Source: an uncultured Desulfobulbaceae bacterium
GTDB lineage: Bacteria > Desulfobacterota > Desulfobulbia > Desulfobulbales > Desulfobulbaceae
DNA length: 64,000 nucleotides
Direction: 5' to 3'
Assembly: GCA_947259225.1 (NCBI GenBank)
Contig: CAMYLK010000004.1
Span: 62,001-126,000, forward strand
Positions 55,054 to 64,000 of this stretch are shown here, piece by piece (position 1 is the stretch's first letter; each line of letters opens with the position of its first letter). The position numbers and the translations under genes were made by a program. A model generated the notes under the pieces. The model worked only from the letters and a program-made list of their open reading frames with translations, did not search any database and was not told where the DNA came from.

Positions 55054-55717
55054 TAGCTGAGCATGAGCGTTGCCACCGGGTAATACCGAAAGTCTTCCAG
55101 GTCATCTTCAATTCGTAATCTTTCCTCTTCAAGAAAAATCGTGACAGCCGGATGGTCTGTCATTGGACCGGTTGCGGTAAGATCACTCACCGTTGGTTCA
55201 CCCATGAAAAGGACGCCAAGATCAATTGATGGACCCCAGCCCGGTGTTCGATCTTGATTGCTGTTCCAGCCAAGCCTGAAATAGGGAGCAAAAGAGTTGA
55301 ACTCAACGTTTCCGTGGATACTCACTGAATCGGCAAGCGGCGAAAGAGTTGCAAATTCGGCCGGGACAAGACTTGTCCCTGGAGTTCCGGTCAGGGAGAT
55401 ATTGTTGTCACCGGCGAAGATGCCGCCGGTCAATTTGAAAGCACCATCAAAAGGATACCAGTCAATGAGCAGTGAACCGTTTACAAGTTCCGGTTCCATT
55501 TCATAGTCAACATATGAAATAGTCGAATAAAACTGAAGGTTACATAGCTGGCACCAAGCCTGGCACTTAAAGTGTCTGTTAAGTCGGTACTTACCACCGC
55601 TCAGATGCCAAGGGTCCCACCACTCACGCCGACACCCACGTTGCCCTGAGCGGAAGAAAAACTTGCAGAGCAAAGCATAACATGAGAAACAGCCAGAACA
55701 ACAATCAGATTCCGCAT
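55044..55717 (-). pseudogene. outer-membrane beta-barrel protein gene, disrupted
   Basis: An intact version would encode about 224 residues: signal peptide MRNLIVVLAVSHVMLCSA, then barrel strands ending in YYPVATLMLSYYF (terminal Phe). The frame is interrupted by TGA at 55601-55603, where Gly is expected (GTLGI-stop-AVVSTDLTD), and by a one-base slip at a T-run (55529-55532), after which YSTISYVDYEMEPEL continues in a new frame. Both changes suggest decay or sequence error. The 3' end overlaps the convergent rhodanese-fusion gene by ten bases. The UGA here does not sit at a redox site, and I see no SECIS-like hairpin. Confidence 0.75.
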
Positions 55718-55904
55718 AATATATCACCATCTTGAATTGTAATAATTCTCATTCAGAAACGGGGTATAGAACAGGTGCGCTGGAACAGCCAAAGTAAATA
55801 TCGTCAAAAAGACGATAACTCCATTTTTACCTTCGAAGTATGTTACACAAAGGAATATTTAAGGTTATGAATAACGTCGATCAGTAAAGCAATATTTTCA
55901 ACTA

Positions 55905-58754
55905 TTACAGGTTGCCATCTAGAACTTCCCTGACCGATTCAGCCAGTTGCCGAAAATTAACGGGTTTGAGCATTAATTTACGGGCTCCAATCTTTCGGGC
56001 CGTATCATCGGTGAGATGTTCACTGAAACCTGTACAGATAATAACACGAAGATCCGGGCGGGTTTGCAATAAACGCCGTGTCAGCTCTGTCCCGGTCATG
56101 TCCGGCATGGTCTGATCTGTAATTACCAGGTCAAAGGAGTTTCCCCGGTTTTCCATCAGTGAAAGTGCCTCCTCCGGATGTTCTGCAACGGTGACAGTGT
56201 ACCCGAGCTGCTGCAGCATCATCCTGTAACTCTCGGTTATATCCGGCTCATCATCAATGACGAGTACCGACTCCCTACCAGTTGGTATGTCTTTTTCCTC
56301 CTGGTACTCTTCCATTTCAGGACGTTCGACTTCCGGGATATGTATTGTAAAACATGTTCCCCCCGGATCTGAATCAACAGTTACCATTCCGTTCATGTCC
56401 CGTATTATTCCATGAACAACACTCAGTCCCATGCCTGTTCCGACCCCGGGTTCTTTTGTTGTAAAAAACGGGTCAAAGATTCGTTCAACAATGGCACGGT
56501 CTATGCCATGACCGGTATCTTTAACTGTGAGCTCAATGCAGGAGTTATTTTTCAGTTCTGCAGTACCTCCACATTCTCCCAGTGAGAGTTTGTTAAGACT
56601 GATTGACAGGATACCCCCCTCTTTACTCATGGCATGAAAGGAATTTGTACAGAGGTTCATTATAACCTGCTGGATCTGTACCGGATCTCCAAGCACCCAT
56701 GCTTCAGGCTCCTTTATCTCCAGTTGGATTTCAATAGTTGTCGGCAGGGAGGCCCTCAGTAACTTCAATGTTTCCTTAACAAGAGGAGCTACTGCAACAG
56801 GCATTTTTTCGGAAGAAGTGGCCTGACGACTGAAGGTAAGGATCTGCTGGACAAGGTCGGCAGCCCTTTTTCCACTGCTTCTTATATTATGGAGGTTTTC
56901 GTATATCTGGGATTCAGGGTCGCATTGCAGGATGGAAATGTCTGTGAAACCTACAATTGCACCGAGTATATTGTTAAAATCGTGCGCTATCCCGCCCGCG
57001 AGAGTGCCGATGGCCTCCATTTTCTGAGCCTGCTGGAGTTGTGATTCAAGCTCAACTTCATGGGTGATATCGCGCTTGACAGCTACAAAGTTGGAAATTT
57101 CTCCAGCCGAATTCTTGACTGGTGTAATTGAGGCGAATTCTGTAAAGAGCCTTCCGTCTTTCTTACGGTTGATAAGCCTTCCTTCCCAAACATGTCCCTT
57201 CAACAGGGTAAACCACATTTCCTTGTAAAAGGATTCGTTATGCTGGCCGCTTTTAAGGATTCTCGGGTTCTGGCCGATTACTTCTTCTTTTGTATAACCG
57301 CTGATTCTGCTGAAAGCCGGGTTGACATACTCAATGCAGCCGTTCAAGTCAGTAATCATTATGGAGTCGTTTGTATTTTCTATTGTAGTGGCAAGGCGGC
57401 GTTGTTCCTCTTCCGCCTTAAGGCGACCGGTCACATCCTGCAGGACGGTAATACCGCAAGATTCACCGCCAAACTGAAAGGGCGAGGTACTGATTTCTAT
57501 GCTTTTTTCTATATTGTCTGACAATACGACCTTTATGATTGCCGGCTCACTGGTTTCACCGCGCAAGACATTTTTGAACCTGCCGACAACGAACTCCCTG
57601 TAGTTAGGGTGGATAAATTCAAAAACATTTGATCCTCGGATATCATCCAGGTGTTTCTTTTGAAATAGATTGAGCACAGCCCTGTTCGCATACTTGAGAA
57701 TTCCATCCGTATCATAGACAACTATACCGATGGGGGTAAACTCGATGAGCTGCAGCATCTGGTCTTCAAAAATTCCTCGTTTTTTCTCTTCCTCGACCTG
57801 GGAAAGTGATTTGAAAAGAAAGTAGCTGAGGGTAAGCAGAACAAAGATGGTTACAGACGCGGCGAAAGACCATTTGTCACGGAAAGTATGCATGTTGGCA
57901 AGAACCTGGTGCTCTGGTGTCGCAACTGCAATTGACCAGTAATTTTCACCCGGCAGGATGACGGGTGTAAAAACAACGTGGTTTGTTTCCAGGCGGCCGT
58001 TTTTTCCCTGGGAGTCCTTGAAGGTGAAGTTTCCAGCACCCTGCCCGCCCCGAACCATGTCCTGCATAACGAGAAGTATTCTGGAAGATTCATTCAACGG
58101 TTCTGTTGCTTTTGTAATATGTGCTCCGGAATGGTTTGGGTTGGGGCAGTCAAGAACAATTCCCTTACTGTTGATGACCCAGGTCCTTCTTCCGGGTATA
58201 GATTTAATGGGCTGCAGAAATTTTTTGGCAAGCTCTTCGAATGAGACCAGAAAGGTCAGGTTCCCGATAAACGATGTTGCGTCAAACATCGGCCAGGAAT
58301 ATGCGGTAATGGTTCGTTTATTATAGAAGATTTCCTTTGCCCGGGGTATTTGTGGGAAATCTTTTCCGGAAGGAAAAAGCTGGTCCGCAATGACCTGGTC
58401 AATATTCTGTAACGAACTCTCTGTCGTATAGATAATTTTTCCATCAGGGTTTGTCAGAATTATGGCATGCAGACCGGATTTATGGATGTGATAGAAATTG
58501 TTAAGTTCATGCCTGCCTTCATTTGTTAACCGGACAGTTGATGGATGAGCACTGAAGTACTCAAGGGCTCTCCCGTACATACTAAAGGAATTTGCAGTTG
58601 CCTGGGCGGCCTGTTTAATCTGCAGTAACTGCTCCGTGTTGAAAGAACTGATGGTTTCATTTTTGACAGTCTGGTAGGGGAGGTAGAAAAGGACTCCAAG
58701 ACCGAGGATGGTGGCCATGAAAAGGCCAAGGCGGAGAAGTCCATGATTATTCAT
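55905..58754 (-). CDS. hybrid sensor histidine kinase / response regulator
   Basis: A 949-residue membrane sensor. Helix 1 (about 8-28), large extracytoplasmic dCache-like domain (30-290), helix 2 (about 295-317), two PAS domains (about 330-445 and 455-575; IEFTPIGIVVYDTDG and IENTNDSIMITDLNG), HisKA with acceptor in AHDFNN (about 593), HATPase (NLCTNSFHAM, GTGMGL) and C-terminal REC with Asp in VITDQTMPDMTG (about 880). Orphan, like the 2086-4770 kinase with which it shares the plan and even the VITDQTMP receiver motif. A dCache domain usually binds a small organic ligand directly; which one is unknown. Confidence 0.94.
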   Translation of the reverse strand: MNNHGLLRLGLFMATILGLGVLFYLPYQTVKNETISSFNTEQLLQIKQAAQATANSFSMYGRALEYFSAHPSTVRLTNEGRHELNNFYHIHKSGLHAIILTNPDGKIIYTTESSLQNIDQVIADQLFPSGKDFPQIPRAKEIFYNKRTITAYSWPMFDATSFIGNLTFLVSFEELAKKFLQPIKSIPGRRTWVINSKGIVLDCPNPNHSGAHITKATEPLNESSRILLVMQDMVRGGQGAGNFTFKDSQGKNGRLETNHVVFTPVILPGENYWSIAVATPEHQVLANMHTFRDKWSFAASVTIFVLLTLSYFLFKSLSQVEEEKKRGIFEDQMLQLIEFTPIGIVVYDTDGILKYANRAVLNLFQKKHLDDIRGSNVFEFIHPNYREFVVGRFKNVLRGETSEPAIIKVVLSDNIEKSIEISTSPFQFGGESCGITVLQDVTGRLKAEEEQRRLATTIENTNDSIMITDLNGCIEYVNPAFSRISGYTKEEVIGQNPRILKSGQHNESFYKEMWFTLLKGHVWEGRLINRKKDGRLFTEFASITPVKNSAGEISNFVAVKRDITHEVELESQLQQAQKMEAIGTLAGGIAHDFNNILGAIVGFTDISILQCDPESQIYENLHNIRSSGKRAADLVQQILTFSRQATSSEKMPVAVAPLVKETLKLLRASLPTTIEIQLEIKEPEAWVLGDPVQIQQVIMNLCTNSFHAMSKEGGILSISLNKLSLGECGGTAELKNNSCIELTVKDTGHGIDRAIVERIFDPFFTTKEPGVGTGMGLSVVHGIIRDMNGMVTVDSDPGGTCFTIHIPEVERPEMEEYQEEKDIPTGRESVLVIDDEPDITESYRMMLQQLGYTVTVAEHPEEALSLMENRGNSFDLVITDQTMPDMTGTELTRRLLQTRPDLRVIICTGFSEHLTDDTARKIGARKLMLKPVNFRQLAESVREVLDGNL

Positions 58755-58932
58755 TTGATAACCAAATAATATTTAGTCGGTTTAGTTATAAAAATTTGGT
58801 TTATTATAGCAAATGAAGATGTTTTTTCAAAAAATCGGGAGATTATTTATTTTGAAGATAAAGTGCGTCTTTTTATTACCTGGGAATTACTGAAAAATGA
58901 AACTCCGGCTTACCTAATTACTTTTCAGGATA

Positions 58933-61900
58933 ATGTTTTATCTGTATCAGTCAAATAGACTAGAATATCTCTTCACTGAATTGTGCACTCTTTTTGATCA
59001 GTCACCCGGTGACCCCCTTGTTCCGGAAAAGATTGTGGTGCAGAACCCTGGGATGGGCAGCTGGTTGTCCCGGCAGACAGCGTTGCGCACCGGGGTCGCG
59101 GCTAATATGGAATTTCCCCTGCCAGCCCGTTTCATCTGGCAGATTTTTGAATCACAACTCATCCTCCCGGATGATGTACAGGATTTTAATCGGCAGGTAC
59201 TCCTGTGGCGGATTTACCGGCTGCTGGATGGGTCAGCATCGGAACCTGAGTTCACTGAAATAAGGGAATACCTTCATAATGATGCGGATGGTCGAAAGGC
59301 CTTTCAGTTCGCCGGCCGGATTGCTGACCTTTTTGACCAGTATCTTGTATACAGGCCGGACATGCTTGCTGAATGGGAGAAGGGCAAGAGCAGGGAATGG
59401 CAGGCCCTACTCTGGCAGCGACTGACTGAATCCGGTCCGTATCACAGGGCAAAGCTTTTGCAGTTATTCAGAAAAAAATACAGGACGGGTTCACTGGTTC
59501 CTGAATACCTGCCGAAACGGATTACAATATTTGGCATAAGTTCACTCGCCCCGGTATATCTTGAAATAATTGATGCTGTTGCCTCCGTTGTTGATGTCCA
59601 TCTTTTTCACTTGAGTCCCTGCCGTTCGTACTGGTCCGATCTGGTTTCGCAAAAAGCAATGGCCAAGAAACGTGCTTTATGGCGCAGCAAAAAACTTCCA
59701 GATGTCAGTGAGTATTATGAGTCCGGTTATGCTCTGCTGGCATCACTTGGAACTGTCGGGCAGGAATTCTCACAACTGCTGAACAGCTTGAATATAAAAG
59801 AAAAAGAGCTTTATGCAGTCCCTGCCGGGACGCATCTCCTGGCTGCCCTGCAAAAAGATATTCTTGACCTTGAAGATGACCTGCATGGAGAGACAGTACC
59901 AACTGAAAAGATGGAGGACGATCGGTCAATACAGTTTCATATCTGTCACAGCCGCCTTCGAGAGGTGCAGGTTCTCCATGACCGGCTCCTGGAGATGTTT
60001 GAAAGGGATCCGGAACTTAAGCCGGGCGACATTATGGTCATGGCGCCGGATATTGAGTCATACGGTTCTTCGGTCAGGGCTGTTTTTGACTGTGCGGAAG
60101 ATGAGAGATTTATTCCCTGGTCCTTGGCCGACAGGTCGGTTCGTGGCGAACAGCCATTGGCTGGGGCTTTCATGGCCTTGTTTGATATCGCGGTCGGTCG
60201 TTTTGAGGCCCCGGGGGTAATATCATTCCTGGAGTATGAAACAGTCCAGCGCAGGTTCGGTATCGATGAGGAAGGGTTGGCCAGAATCAGAAAGTGGGTC
60301 AGGGAAAGCGGTGTACGATGGGGACTTGATGCCCACCATCGCCAGGAATTTGCGCATGAAATGGCAGACGCACACTCATGGGCTTTCGGACTTAACAGGA
60401 TGCTCCTCGGGTATATTGCCGGACAGGATTCAGAAATATTCCATGGAGTGTCTCCGTATGCGTCGTTTTCATCAGGTGACAGTGTTTTGCTTGGCAGGCT
60501 GTCAGCTTTTCAGGATCGGCTGCGTAACCTTGCCAAAAGGATAAAACACCCGAAAACAGCCGATGAATGGGCTCGTTTATTGCTTGTGATTCTTGATGAT
60601 TTTTTTGATCCAGGCACAAGTGAAAAAGACTTCCATGCCCTACTTGAACTGCAAGAAGCTATACGCGAGTTTCAGGATAATTGTGATTCAGCAGGTTTTA
60701 CTGCTGCAATCAGCCTGCAGATAGTGAAAAGTCATTTTATCGAGGTACTGTCCCGGACTACGGAAGGACAGAAATTTTTCTCGGGACGGGTGACTTTTTG
60801 CAACATGGTACCGATGCGGTCAGTGCCATTCAATGTTATCTGCCTGCTTGGAATGAACGATACCGATTATCCCAGAAGTCAAAGGGTTGCAGCTTTCGAC
60901 CAGATGGCCAGAAATCACATGACCGGTGACAGGAACAGAAGAAATGATGACTGTTATCTTTTCCTGGAAGCTTTGATTTCCTCGAGAAAAGTGTTCTCTG
61001 TTTCCTGGATCGGCCGTGATCAACAGGACAACAGTATAAGGAATCCGTCTGTTGTAGTCTCATCACTTCTGGACCATGTCAAAAAATTTGGACAGGAGGT
61101 TTGGGGGGAAAGTTATAAACTTCCTGTTACTGAACATCCCCTACAGCCTTTTAGCCAGCTGTGTTTCGACACTACTTTGCCCACCGGGAGCTATGCGGCA
61201 GAATGGTTGCCCGGAGGCAGGAATTTTTCAGCATCATATTTTCTGACGGATCCGCTGCCTGAACCGGATGATGAATGGTTAACGCTTGATACCAGGCAGC
61301 TCACGAGGTTCTGGTCACACCCGGTTCGCTATTTTCTTCAGGAAAGACTGGGTTTGCGTTTTTGGGAAGAAGACCAGCTTATTCCAAACACTGAACCGTT
61401 TCAGGCCGATGGGCTTGACCGTTACCTGCTGGTCAATGAATTAGCTGATGACATTCTTGCCGGGCACGACGGTGAAAAGTATTACCCTGTACTTCATGGT
61501 TCAGGCAGGCTGCCGCATGGCAGCATTGGAAAAAATGTTTTTTCGGAAATGAATGCAGCCGCAGCCGGGCTTGTCAAAACAGTAGACTTTTTTATTGGCA
61601 AACCGCTGACTGACCTGGAAGTGGACCTCAACATCGACAGCTTCTCCATGAACGGTTGGCTTGACAGCCTTTACGATACTGGCCTGGTCAGATTTCGGGG
61701 GGCTTCCCTGAAAAGTAAGGATCTGGTGAAACTCTGGGTTGAACACCTGGTTTTAAATGCAGTTGCTCCCGAGAGCATAATATTAAAGAGCTACCATGTA
61801 GCAACAGACAAAACGGCCTGCCTGCAGCCTGTGACTGACCCGCGGGGTGAGTTACAGCAGCTTCTGGCCCTGTACTGGCAGGGGATCCGGGAACCACTCC

Positions 61901-62133
61901 GGTTTTACCCCCGAACCAGCGAAGCCTGCTATCTGGCAAACGCCAAGGGGAAAAGCTTTGAACCATACAAAACCTGGAATAGTGCTTTCCGGTACATCGG
62001 GGAAGGCGAGGAACATGCTTACAAAATTGCACTAAATGGAAGAGATCCTTTTGACCAGGCATTTATGGAGCATGCCTTGACGGTTTTTACTCCTCTATAC
62101 CGACACCTGGAGATTGTAGATGAGAAGTTTTGA
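58933..62133 (+). CDS. recC: exodeoxyribonuclease V, RecC subunit
   Basis: Subunit of the RecBCD helicase-nuclease that processes double-strand ends and recognises Chi. 1066 residues, close to E. coli RecC. Family marks: N-terminal VVQNPGMGSWLSRQTA and FPLPARFIWQIFE, middle NMVPMRSVPFNVICLLGMND and C-terminal FYPRTSEACYLA. It is an inactivated helicase fold, as expected. The 3' end overlaps recB by 14 bases. Confidence 0.95.
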   Translation: MFYLYQSNRLEYLFTELCTLFDQSPGDPLVPEKIVVQNPGMGSWLSRQTALRTGVAANMEFPLPARFIWQIFESQLILPDDVQDFNRQVLLWRIYRLLDGSASEPEFTEIREYLHNDADGRKAFQFAGRIADLFDQYLVYRPDMLAEWEKGKSREWQALLWQRLTESGPYHRAKLLQLFRKKYRTGSLVPEYLPKRITIFGISSLAPVYLEIIDAVASVVDVHLFHLSPCRSYWSDLVSQKAMAKKRALWRSKKLPDVSEYYESGYALLASLGTVGQEFSQLLNSLNIKEKELYAVPAGTHLLAALQKDILDLEDDLHGETVPTEKMEDDRSIQFHICHSRLREVQVLHDRLLEMFERDPELKPGDIMVMAPDIESYGSSVRAVFDCAEDERFIPWSLADRSVRGEQPLAGAFMALFDIAVGRFEAPGVISFLEYETVQRRFGIDEEGLARIRKWVRESGVRWGLDAHHRQEFAHEMADAHSWAFGLNRMLLGYIAGQDSEIFHGVSPYASFSSGDSVLLGRLSAFQDRLRNLAKRIKHPKTADEWARLLLVILDDFFDPGTSEKDFHALLELQEAIREFQDNCDSAGFTAAISLQIVKSHFIEVLSRTTEGQKFFSGRVTFCNMVPMRSVPFNVICLLGMNDTDYPRSQRVAAFDQMARNHMTGDRNRRNDDCYLFLEALISSRKVFSVSWIGRDQQDNSIRNPSVVVSSLLDHVKKFGQEVWGESYKLPVTEHPLQPFSQLCFDTTLPTGSYAAEWLPGGRNFSASYFLTDPLPEPDDEWLTLDTRQLTRFWSHPVRYFLQERLGLRFWEEDQLIPNTEPFQADGLDRYLLVNELADDILAGHDGEKYYPVLHGSGRLPHGSIGKNVFSEMNAAAAGLVKTVDFFIGKPLTDLEVDLNIDSFSMNGWLDSLYDTGLVRFRGASLKSKDLVKLWVEHLVLNAVAPESIILKSYHVATDKTACLQPVTDPRGELQQLLALYWQGIREPLRFYPRTSEACYLANAKGKSFEPYKTWNSAFRYIGEGEEHAYKIALNGRDPFDQAFMEHALTVFTPLYRHLEIVDEKF

Positions 62134-64000
62134 TCCGTTAGAGATTCCCATGAGCGGGCTGAAGCTCATTGAGGCAAGTGCCGGTACCGGGAAGACATAC
62201 TCGATAGCTCTTATTTTTCTGCGCCTTCTGCTGGAACGTAAACTTGAAATAGATCAAATCCTGGTGGTTACCTTTACCACGGCGGCAACTGAGGAGCTCC
62301 GCACCCGCATCCGTTCCCGCTTGTGTGATGCCATTAATCATTTTGAAAATACAGTTTCCGCACCAAATCAAGACGAGACACTTGATGAATTTCTGTCCGC
62401 GTTAGAAAACAGGCAGGAAGCAAGAACAAGGCTTGCTGACGCCCTTGCACGGATGGATGAGGCGGCAATTTATACCATTCATGGTTTTTGTCAGCGAATG
62501 CTGCAGGACTACGCATTTGAATCCGGGACACTTTTTGATATCGATTTTCTTGAGACTGAACAGCCTTTGCGTAATCAGATAATTGAGGATTTCTGGCGGC
62601 TTAGATTTTATCCGTCCACAAAGGAAGAAGCGGCATGGGCCGTTTCAATATGGGGTAACCCGGATGGGCTGGCCAAAGACCTTGCAGGGATATTGTCTCG
62701 TTCATCAGTACAATGTATCCCTGAAGTTTCTGCCGATGATGTTGAAAAAGCCAGGGAGAGAGCGGCAAACCTTTTCCGGAATATCCGTCAAAACTGGCAG
62801 AAGTATGGTGGAGAAGTCGAAGAAATTCTGCGTCATGACAAGTGTTTGAGCAGAAGTAAAAAAGACGGTTATCATCCGGACAGGGTTGATCTGGTTCTTT
62901 CCTGGATGAATGAACTGCTGCATGATCCGCCCATGGTGTGGATTCTTCCCAGCGAGGTTCAATTGCTCAGGGCTTCAGTAATGCGAGGCAAGCTCATCCG
63001 CAAGAAGATTTATCCGGAACACGAATTCTTTGACCGGTTTGAAATGTTTTATGAAGCCCATGATGTTTTTATCAGAGCAGCCCGTTTCCATACACTTTCC
63101 GAGGCACGGAATTTTCTTTTCTCCGAAATGGAGCAACGGAAAAATGACCAGGCCAAAATGTACTTTGATGATCTCCTGGTAAGACTTGACCGGGCACTTT
63201 CAGAAAGGAATGCTTTGCAGCTTTTGCAGAGTATCAGGAGCCGATTTCATGCAGCCCTGATCGATGAATTCCAGGATACGGACCCGATCCAGTATAGCAT
63301 CGTCACCAAATTGTTCGGGACAGGACCGGATAAGGCCATGTTCATGATCGGTGACCCCAAGCAGTCCATTTATTCCTTCAGAGGGGCGGATATTTTTACC
63401 TATATCAAGGCCCGTCGAGAGACCCCGGAGTCTGACCGCTTTACCATGGAAATCAACTACAGGTCGACCTCTGCCATGGTCAGCGCGGTAAACAGCCTGT
63501 TTAAGCCGAAAGACTCTTTTGTCTTTAAAGAGGACATTATTTTTCAGAGTGTTCGCCCCGGAGAAAATGTTGACCGCGAGCCCCTGCAGACGGACGGTCA
63601 AGTCTCATCACCTCTGCAGGTCATGATGATGGCAGCCAATGAGGTTGCCGCTGAGAATGCTTCGGTGATCGCCAAGTCAAGGGCTGAAGAGGTGGCAACC
63701 CGCTGGTCCGCACATGAAATTGCCAGATTGCTGAACTCCGGAAGCCAGGGCAAGACAATGATTGGCAACCGTAGCTTGACGGGCAAAGATCTGGCTGTAC
63801 TCGTGCGCACCCATTATGAAGCCAACTTGATGCAGCAGGCCTTGAGCAGTTTGAACATCGCCAGTGTTTACTACAGTCAGGATTCAATCTTCACAACTGA
63901 TGAGGCAGGTCAGTTTTGCCAGCTTCTTTCAGCCCTGCTCGACATGTCAGACGAATCCCGTATCAGTAATGCCCTCATCACTGACCTGTTTGGTTTAAGC
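62120..64000 (+). CDS. recB: exodeoxyribonuclease V, RecB subunit (5' part)
   Basis: N-terminal 627 residues of the SF1A 3'-5' helicase/nuclease subunit; the nuclease domain lies beyond the window. Walker A EASAGTGKTYSI (about 18-30), TFTTAATEELRTR (motif Ia), TIHGFCQRML, DEFQDTDPIQ (motif II, about 381), GDPKQSIYSFRGAD (motif III, about 411) and INYRSTSAMV (motif IV). ATG 62120 lies within the recC 3' end, implying translational coupling. Whether recD follows cannot be seen. Confidence 0.95.
   Translation, partial: MRSFDPLEIPMSGLKLIEASAGTGKTYSIALIFLRLLLERKLEIDQILVVTFTTAATEELRTRIRSRLCDAINHFENTVSAPNQDETLDEFLSALENRQEARTRLADALARMDEAAIYTIHGFCQRMLQDYAFESGTLFDIDFLETEQPLRNQIIEDFWRLRFYPSTKEEAAWAVSIWGNPDGLAKDLAGILSRSSVQCIPEVSADDVEKARERAANLFRNIRQNWQKYGGEVEEILRHDKCLSRSKKDGYHPDRVDLVLSWMNELLHDPPMVWILPSEVQLLRASVMRGKLIRKKIYPEHEFFDRFEMFYEAHDVFIRAARFHTLSEARNFLFSEMEQRKNDQAKMYFDDLLVRLDRALSERNALQLLQSIRSRFHAALIDEFQDTDPIQYSIVTKLFGTGPDKAMFMIGDPKQSIYSFRGADIFTYIKARRETPESDRFTMEINYRSTSAMVSAVNSLFKPKDSFVFKEDIIFQSVRPGENVDREPLQTDGQVSSPLQVMMMAANEVAAENASVIAKSRAEEVATRWSAHEIARLLNSGSQGKTMIGNRSLTGKDLAVLVRTHYEANLMQQALSSLNIASVYYSQDSIFTTDEAGQFCQLLSALLDMSDESRISNALITDLFGLS

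Noticed and set aside
55601-55603. Second possible selenocysteine UGA, in the outer-membrane barrel gene
   Set aside because: It falls where Gly is expected, not at a redox site; no AGGUCU-type hairpin at the right distance; and the gene has a further frameshift.

Overview
The window looks like chromosome from a Gram-negative, anaerobic, mid-GC bacterium, most plausibly a Desulfobacterota (Desulfobulbales-type) member. This is inferred, not computed. The grounds are two multiheme c-type cytochromes, an HdrC-like/MvhD/MetV redox cassette, an outer-membrane porin ending in Phe, a TolC/RND pump, several large PAS-type histidine kinases, a cyclic-dinucleotide riboswitch in front of a cytochrome, and an apparent selenocysteine-containing thioredoxin. 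Coding density is high. I see no rRNA, tRNA, CRISPR array, insertion sequence or prophage.

Layout. 1-1929 (-): 3' truncated ABC exporter with an unusual ATPase insertion. 2086-4770 (-): hybrid sensor kinase. 5020-15427 (-): a tight five-gene envelope cluster: a minimal FtsX permease, a LolD/MacB-like ATPase, a 1615-residue fusion of a PA/M28-peptidase-like ectodomain to an FtsX permease, and two large polytopic OPT/DUF6785-like membrane proteins. This is the least familiar system here. 15827-18554 (+): ispH, a hexapeptide acyltransferase and a GT4 glycosyltransferase. 18754-20594 (-): a NapC/NirT-like cytochrome whose frame is broken, preceded by promoter, GEMM-type riboswitch and intrinsic terminator. 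20694-24983 (-): three glycosyltransferases and a histidine phosphatase. 25194-28364: porin (-) and a 14-TM drug exporter (+). 28403-30247 (-): REC-GAF-kinase.

30532-35416 (+): DinG-like helicase, polyprenyl synthetase, divergent polysaccharide deacetylase, Gfo/Idh/MocA oxidoreductase. 35413-36615 (-): hpt and elbB. 36843-38568 (-): HdrC-like, MvhD and MetV proteins, presumably electron carriers around methylene-THF reduction. 38781-42658 (-): def-fmt-larC-pgpA-amidohydrolase. 42830-44629 (+): Cys-cluster protein, plsY, J-domain protein. 44816-45436 (-): tetraheme cytochrome. 45808-52142 (+): MarR regulator with a triple half-site operator, then MFP, RND pump and TolC. 52139-53350 (-): a TlpA-like protein in which a UGA replaces the first Cys of the redox motif (with a SECIS-like hairpin), behind CcdA. 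53395-55053 (+): CCG-domain iron-sulfur protein fused to rhodanese. 55044-55717 (-): broken outer-membrane barrel gene. 55905-58754 (-): second hybrid kinase. 58933-64000 (+): recC and the start of recB.

The strongest leads are the UGA-containing TlpA/CcdA pair, the cytochrome riboswitch, and the FtsX-peptidase-OPT cluster. Start codons were adjusted by Shine-Dalgarno position where the longest frame began at an unlikely codon.
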